A stretch of DNA of 64,000 bases from the NCBI GenBank assembly GCA_023548195.1, contig JAJHZJ010000009.1:6842215-6906214 (forward strand), written 5' to 3'. The position numbers and the translations under genes are program-made. Positions 58,955 to 64,000 of this stretch are shown in pieces. This DNA comes from Bettongia penicillata ogilbyi. Taxonomy: Eukaryota; Chordata; Mammalia; Diprotodontia; Potoroidae. Position 1 is the first letter of the stretch. Each line of letters opens with the position of its first letter. The notes beneath the pieces are model-generated. The model was given only the letters and a program-made list of their open reading frames with translations. It searched no databases and was not told where the DNA came from.

Positions 58955-59347
58955 TTTAACATCCCAAGATTATAGATCTGGAGTATGGGTGGGAAACCTT
59001 TGGCCTTGAGGTCACATGTGGCCTTGTAGGGCCTTGGGTGTGGCCTTTTACAAGTCCTTTTATTACAGGGATTTGTTCCGTGAAGTTTGGATTCAGTTAA
59101 AGGGCCACATGTGGCCTCAAGGGCATAGCTTCCCATCCCTGCTCCCTTGTAGGTCAACTAATCTAAGTCATTCATTTTATAAATTTTTGTAACAAATAAT
59201 TGATACAAATAATTATACAAAGGACAAATTATATATATAATTTTTATATATATATAATAAGGCCCAAAGAGGTTATCTGACTTGCCCAAGGTCACACAGG
59301 TAACCAATGGTGGACTGAAACTCGGCTCCTGTGACTTCAGGTCTTTA
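58955..59347 (-). mobile_element. MIR-type SINE, antisense, split by a palindromic MITE
   Basis: ATCCCAAGATTATAGATCTGG before the MITE, then GTCAACTAATCTAAGTCATTC, TTTATAAATTTTTG, a TA-rich patch (59231-59262), GGCCCAAAGAGGTTATCTGACTTGCCCAAGGTCACACAGG, CTGAAACTCGGCTCC. The two halves form one antisense SINE. Confidence 0.82.
58984..59142. mobile_element. Palindromic hAT MITE, family C, nested
   Basis: Left arm GTATGGGTGGGAAACC, TTTGGCCTTGAGGTCACATGTGGCC. Right arm GGATTTGTTCCGTGAAGTTTGGATTCAGTTAAAGGGCCACATGTGGCCTC, CATAGCTTCCCATCCCTGC. The left inner arm is shortened compared with 54215-54397. Confidence 0.82.
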
Positions 59348-59446
59348 CTTTTTTCACCTCATCAATCTACTACTTCACTACGTTTAAGGTGCCAATTTTT
59401 GTGCTAGACTTTTACTGTTATTATTTAAATTGGGAAATGACCTAAA

Positions 59447-59545
59447 GCAGTGATGTCAAATTCTAATAAAAGCAGGGCTACTAAACTATAAATGAGGATC
59501 TCTATGGGCCCCATGGTGACTTAGAAAACCACATACTAACGGTAT
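59447..59545 (+). mobile_element. hAT MITE fossil, family B, 3'-truncated
   Basis: GCAGTGATGTCAAATTC, GCAGGGCTACTAAACTATAAATGAGGATC, TGACTTAGAAAACCACATACTAACGG, TATCTATGTTTTAATAG. Matches the left half of 31988-32198. Confidence 0.75.
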
Positions 59546-59605
59546 CTATGTTTTAATAGATACTGGAAATGACAAATGCTGGAGAGGATGTGAAAGTTAA
59601 ACTGC
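59546..59605 (+). mobile_element. Short L1 ORF2 fragment
   Basis: AATGACAAATGCTGGAGAGGATGTG is the L1 ORF2 text also seen near 52590 (GATAAATGTTGGAGAAGATGTG). About 40-60 bases only, joined directly to the truncated MITE. Confidence 0.65.
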
Positions 59606-61730
59606 CTCATGTCTGCTTCAAAGCTTTTTCACTTACGAAAGCCTCACCTGGTGGGGTGGGAGTGTGGGGCTGCTAACTCAAGTCTCCCTATTTCCACCAC
59701 TAGTCATTAGCTTGAAGTTGTACATAATAGATTTGCAGTTTCACTAATCTATTTTACATCTTTTTTTTAAAAAAAATTCTACTATGATATGGAAAAGCCT
59801 GTTTTATTTCTTAACTTCAGAATAATAAAGAAAAAATATATAAAAGAAAAAAATCCCATCTAGTTAAGCTAAGTTAATTCAATCATTTTTAGCTGTCTTA
59901 AGGACTGAGCCAAATAATTTCATTCATTAATACTCTGAGTTCATTAATACATTGCTAAACAATCCGGTTGTTAATGACCTTTCTGGCCAGGCAATGAGAG
60001 ACTTCACATGTGGTATTATGTAAGAATAATTTACAATCTGCCAATTAAGGTCATGACATTTCAGGTAAAATCTAGGTGACTGTACGTGGATTCCCCAGAA
60101 TCATGCTTTAGCAAAACGAAACCAAATGAAAACAAGAAAACCCAGCCCCCCAACATAATTATACGAAATATAGACTTCCCTCGTCCAGATTTAGCCAGGA
60201 ATAAATATACTTCTCTTGCAAATTTCTTCCATTTATTCAACCTTCAGTTCAAACATCTGCGAACTCTGACAATTCAAGATTCTTCTTTCAACATACAACT
60301 TCTTTCTCTACCCAATGCTCCCCCAAATCCAGAGATTCGCAATGATTTCTTTCGAAGATTTAAAATTATTTCAAATAACTGGAAGAAAATCAGTAGCTTA
60401 CAAAAGCATTAAATGACTGGTGTGATGGTGATTGACTTGTGACTGTGGAGACTTTAGGGGCTCAACCTTGGGATGATTTTCAAAGAAAGCTCCAATATTT
60501 CCCACCAAACAAACTCTCTTTCAAGCAGACGATGATAACAGGACCATAGATGATTTGCAAAGAATGGGTTCAGTCCTATATAATCAAGCCCCCTCAATTC
60601 TACCAAAGATTTTCAAGAAAATCCACAGTGCCCCCACAAAGACAAATTCTTACCTGAAGAGGGACTTCTTCCATAGGCATTTAATTGGACAAGGATGGAG
60701 GAGAGTAAAAGAAGTGCAGCCCATAGCGAACTTTCCATTTCTTTTGGCTCCCTTTTAGCACACAAGCCTTCTGGCTAACTTCTGTAGCCAAACAACTGAA
60801 AAATAACACAGGATGGATATTTTGTTAAGAAAGGTTACCCATTAATAATTAACCTTTACACATCCTGTCTGCTGTCCTCAGTACTTTCCCCCCAATGATT
60901 CCCATCTAAGGCAAATAGTGAAGTTTGGCTTTTTTTTCCCCTTTGAAAGGCTTTTTTTCATGGTATAGATTTTATACGTGTAATGGTTTGTGATGGGCTA
61001 CTTACTTTGTTCAGCTCAGGAACAGATCCGGTCGAAGTTAATATTTTGCATTTCGAAATCTGTCAAAGGTCAGAGGATAACTAGTTAACTCAAATTTGGT
61101 TTCCCAAGGGCCCCCTCAGAAAGAATTGCAAAACCAGCAAAGGCAAAGGCGCCTGCAGCTGTAAAGCTTCAGAACCCGAGAGCCTGCGTGTGCTGAATTC
61201 CCCAGTTTATCCCAGTTCTGTTGATCTCAGCAGAATTACTAAAGCCTGTGGTTAAATGGTGGTTAAAAAAATAATGAAACCCACACAGTTCAAATCTGTG
61301 GTTTAAAGGAAATGTTCAGTGTCTTGCTGCACTATAACATGAAGTTACCAGTGGAGCAAATGAAAACCCTTCTGCCTCTCTAGTTTAAGCAAAACTTCAC
61401 ATTTGTTTTCATTTAATGAAGACTTTGGAGTAAATGAGCTGGCTTGTTTGCCTGCCTGGTCCATCAAAGTGCAATGGAGCTGAGGATTCTGATGGTGGAG
61501 GGAAGCAGAGAAAACCTGCTAAACCGTGGGCTTATGAGGGCTTCTGGGGGCTGTCAGACACTCCTTGAAGTCCTGGTTTTATTTCAATTTGGAGAACATT
61601 TGTCTAATGAACCAGATTAGATGCTTCTTTTGTAAACTGCCAATCTAGGGCCCCAAATAGGAATCATACTCTCCACTGTGTCTCTTGAGAGCACTAAGAA
61701 CCTAGCTAATGCAGAGGTGCATCTGAGGGA
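59606..61730. other. Long repeat-free non-coding stretch, candidate regulatory region
   Basis: About 2.1 kb in which I find no repeat family. Forward frames of 108 and 67 codons (60086-60412, 60555-60758) have no domain. Motifs seen in 61040-61310: TCAAAGGTCA (61063-61072, nuclear-receptor half-site form), the palindrome TAACTAGTTA (61078-61087), and two RUNX-type TGTGGTT cores (61247-61253, 61297-61303). Motif presence alone does not prove an enhancer. Confidence 0.45.
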
Positions 61731-61732
61731 GC

Positions 61733-61800
61733 CATGCTGGTGCAGTGGATAGCGGAATGCCCTTTCAGTCAGGCCTGTCTGGGTCCATGTGTGTGTTTTT
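61733..61800 (+). mobile_element. Marsupial SINE 5' fragment
   Basis: GCCATGCTGGTGCAGTGGATAGCGG, CAGTCAGGCCTGTCTGGGTCC. Only the tRNA-like head remains. Confidence 0.6.
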
Positions 61801-61854
61801 TCATTCTGTCCTTCCCTGCAGTTTTATAGTTGCAAATAGCCTCATATAGCTTAT

Positions 61855-61988
61855 CTGGTATTCATAAACTGGAAGGAACCTTAGAAGCCTTGGAGCCTTG
61901 TTTTACAGATGAAGACACTCACACAAACAGAGGGTAAGTGACTTGCTGACAGCCATACAGATAGTAAGCACCTGAGGTGAAATTCCCT
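61855..61988 (-). mobile_element. MIR-type SINE, antisense
   Basis: ATAAACTGGAAGGAACCTTAG, TTGTTTTACAGATGAAGACACTC, GGTAAGTGACTTGCTGACAGCC, AAGCACCTGAGGTGAAATTC. Confidence 0.82.
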
Positions 61989-62064
61989 CCCTCATTCAAA
62001 ACAAAGTCAAGTGCAAGTCATGTCATCATTTTTGTGATGGCATTCTTCTTCTCTATAAAACTAT
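61989..62064 (-). mobile_element. RTE-linked SINE 5' fragment, antisense
   Basis: CCTCATTCAAAACAAAGTC, AAGTGCAAGTCATGTCATC, TTTTTGTGATGGCATTC. It abuts the MIR and may have inserted into its 5' end. Confidence 0.78.
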
Positions 62065-62179
62065 AGAGAAGTGCTAGTTGGGATGAGTATTACAATCTCG
62101 TGTTTTCTGAGTTTGGGATGACTTCAGCAGCAGTAAGGCAGTGGGCAGAAGGTAGTCAGCAGTGAGTTTTGATCACAAA

Positions 62180-62300
62180 AACAGTTATATATTGCTTTAG
62201 AATTTGTAAAGCACTTTACCTTATTTGGCCGACCCTATGAGGAAGGTACTTCTAGACATCATTATAATTATTTTGCAGATGAGCAAATGGAAGCTGGTTC
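62180..62300 (-). mobile_element. MIR-type SINE 3' half, antisense
   Basis: TTGTAAAGCACTTTACCTTATTTGGCC, CCCTATGAGGAAGGTAC, CATCATTATAATTATTTTGCAGATGAGCAAATGG. Confidence 0.78.
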
Positions 62301-62317
62301 ACTTGCCTGTAATTTCA

Positions 62318-62450
62318 ATCACAAACACCTGTGTGGCTTGGGCAACATCATTTAACTCATTTGGGTGTCACTTTCCTCCCCTGTAAAGAGATGGCTTTGA
62401 GGGACATAGGCTTTAAGGTCCCCCTTCAGCTCCTATATTTAGATAGCCTG
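62318..62450 (+). mobile_element. MIR/THER-type SINE
   Basis: GTGTGGCTTGGGCAACATCATTTAACTC, GTCACTTTCCTCCCCTGTAAAG, TTTAAGGTCCCCCTTCAGCTCC. Confidence 0.75.
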
Positions 62451-63765
62451 TAGCCCATGTTAACGAACAGTAAGGGTTTAAAGCTATATCATAGGCTAAA
62501 TGGCTGTGGCATTTTCCATGCTTTGGAGAGAAGGTTTTGTGAAGGTTACAGTGAAGCGTTTGTGAGGCTTTGTAGTTCTGGAATTGCAAACACAGATAAC
62601 ACTCTTTAATCTATCCTGGAACCAGGCACTGAAATTTAAGATTGACTGATTCCAGTTATAGATAATGGAGCCAGAAACAACTTCAAATTTCAGCCACTTT
62701 GAACTCTGGGTGGGTTGTCTTTTTTTTTTTTTTTAAGGAGAAGGGGGGGAAGCTTGTATATTGTCATCACCTCTTATTCTTTCTCCAGCTCTTGAATGTT
62801 GGAAGTGTGTTACTAATATGAATGGACTCAAGCTGACCAGTTGTTTTCATCCAATCAAAGGAAGTTTTCCCTAACCTTTCAGCTGCTGCTACTTGCAGAT
62901 GGTATGGTTTGCTCAAATGATAAGTAATTCATAATTTGGACAACATTTCTTCCTGATGTGATCTCCTACAAAGGACTGAATCCAATGGGCACTGGAGTTG
63001 AGCTCAATTAAACTTATTTATTGAGGAATGACTCATTTTCTATCCTCCTTTACCCCTGAGCTATGATCATTTATTTCTAGTGCAAATATTTTGCAGTGGT
63101 GCTGGGATACTCTGGTACATGTCTAGTGGTAGTGGAAAATAGCACTGGGCATTGAAGTGGGATGACTGGTAGAATTTGTACTATTGATGGAACTGTCCTT
63201 TGTATCTGAAACTTCCCAATGATCCCAGTCTAACCTTTTTCATCTAGAGGGGACTTGAGATGTCAGTCCAATTTTCAGCCCCTTTAGAAGGTTGCCTGGG
63301 ACAAGACTGTGGGGGCTGTAGTCATGGAAACTCTCTTGGTCTGAAAGGCGTGTGGAACAGGACTGGTACCTAGGAGCTAAGTTCTTTGCTGCCTTCCTGC
63401 CATTCTTTTGAACAATTCCAGAGTAAGGATTATTGCTGGATGAATGATTGTGAATGACTGCTCAATTAGCTGTACATTAGCTGGGTTGTGGGATATGCCA
63501 AGAAGCCTGGTGACTCTGATACCAGGATGAATTTGCCAAGTCAAGCCTGGGATCCTGTGAAGGTGCTAGAATATGGAACTACTCCCAAGAAATTGATGTT
63601 GCTTATTTTACTTCAATGTAGCTCTTGGGGGAGGAGTAGTTGCTAACATATGCATAGACTGGTGTGGAGATATTGGGTACCATTGGCAAATACAGGTTTG
63701 TATAGCAATCAAGATTCTTGCTTTTCATTTCTGTGAAACTTGATACTGGCTATGTGAAGGCTTGA
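62451..63765. other. Unassigned non-coding stretch
   Basis: About 1.3 kb without a named repeat. T-run 62721-62735 followed by a G-run (62744-62750). No frame of note. Confidence 0.4.
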
Positions 63766-63882
63766 AATGTAGAGTTGGGCGTCATCTGCATAGAGAAGAT
63801 GATTATAGTTGTAGGAGCTTATAAGATAATCGAAAGAGAGAGTATATATATATAGAGAAAAGAATAGGGCCCAGGAGCAAGA
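63766..63882 (+). mobile_element. Ancient 'T element', distal part
   Basis: GTCATCTGCATAGAGAAGATGATTATAG, GTAGGAGCTTATAAGATAATCG, AGAGAAAAGAATAGGGCCC: text I remember as the distal part of the same long repeat. No overlap with the other copies here, so the link is from memory. Confidence 0.5.
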
Positions 63883-64000
63883 AGATAAATCATTTTGCTT
63901 CTCTGCTGAGACTCAGTTTCCTTTCCCTTATAAAATGATGACAATAAAGCTTCCTCTACTTATAACACATGGTAGTTAAATAATGATAATAGCATTTATA
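63883..64000 (+). mobile_element. MIR-type SINE, continuing past the window
   Basis: TTTTGCTTCTCTGCTGAGACTCAGTTTCC, CTTATAAAATGATGACAATAAAGCTTCCTC, ACATGGTAGTTAAATAATGATAATAG. Its 3' end runs to the window edge. Confidence 0.75.

Noticed and set aside
60086..60412. 108-codon forward frame in the repeat-free region
   Set aside because: Composition is Asn/Lys/Phe-rich as expected for AT-rich DNA, and no motif is seen. Kept only as part of the candidate non-coding region.

Overview
This is non-coding nuclear DNA from a mammal, almost certainly a marsupial. Supporting signs are AT-rich sequence without dense ORFs, marsupial-type tRNA-derived SINEs (5' end 'GGGCAGCTAGGTGGCACAGTGG', 3' body 'GCCAAGAAAACCCCAAATGG'), an RTE-linked SINE (core 'GACCATGACATCAGG'), marsupial-type L1 3' ends, and many old MIR, L2 and CR1/L3 copies. 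One SINE ends in a CAATTGCTTC-poly(A) tail, and I do not see the tail motif very common in Monodelphis. An Australian marsupial is therefore more likely than an opossum, but this is inference from remembered consensus sequences.

I find no intact protein-coding gene and no RNA gene. Open frames over 100 codons are chance frames, low-complexity translations of a GA tract, or pieces of retroelement ORFs. The only hint of a cellular gene is a short, possibly degenerate disintegrin-like (ADAM-type) fragment near 4.1-4.3 kb.

Layout: 0-10 kb is packed with MIR, L2, L3/CR1 and hAT fossils, including an RTE-SINE inside an older repeat and a SINE with 13-bp target duplications. 10-14.9 kb has an L3 reverse-transcriptase fossil followed by two long repeat-poor stretches (10.8-12.0 and 12.7-14.9 kb). 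15-30 kb holds an L1 3' end, an hAT element inside a SINE, several microsatellites (CTA/CCA, a 207-bp GA tract, a purine tract, a 310-bp TA/CA tract), L2 and L3 tails, and inverted RTE-SINEs at 29-29.8 kb. 30-47 kb has an antisense L1 split by a MIR, an L3 tail carrying two later insertions, and short tandem duplications in decayed SINEs. 47-54 kb is the LINE-rich core: antisense L1, antisense L3, an old sense L1 split by a MIR, and an antisense L1 split by a younger sense L1 that carries about 88 extra bases between two poly(A) tracts and 13-bp target duplications. 54-59.6 kb has palindromic hAT MITEs, the youngest-looking SINE and an antisense L1 with a perfect G-quadruplex motif. 59.7-61.7 kb is the cleanest repeat-free stretch and the best place to test for a conserved regulatory element. 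61.7-64 kb returns to old SINE fragments.

The window reads as intergenic or deep intronic DNA whose history is recorded in at least ten nested insertions. Repeat family names come from remembered consensus motifs, not from a database search, and element ends are usually good only to about 10-30 bases.
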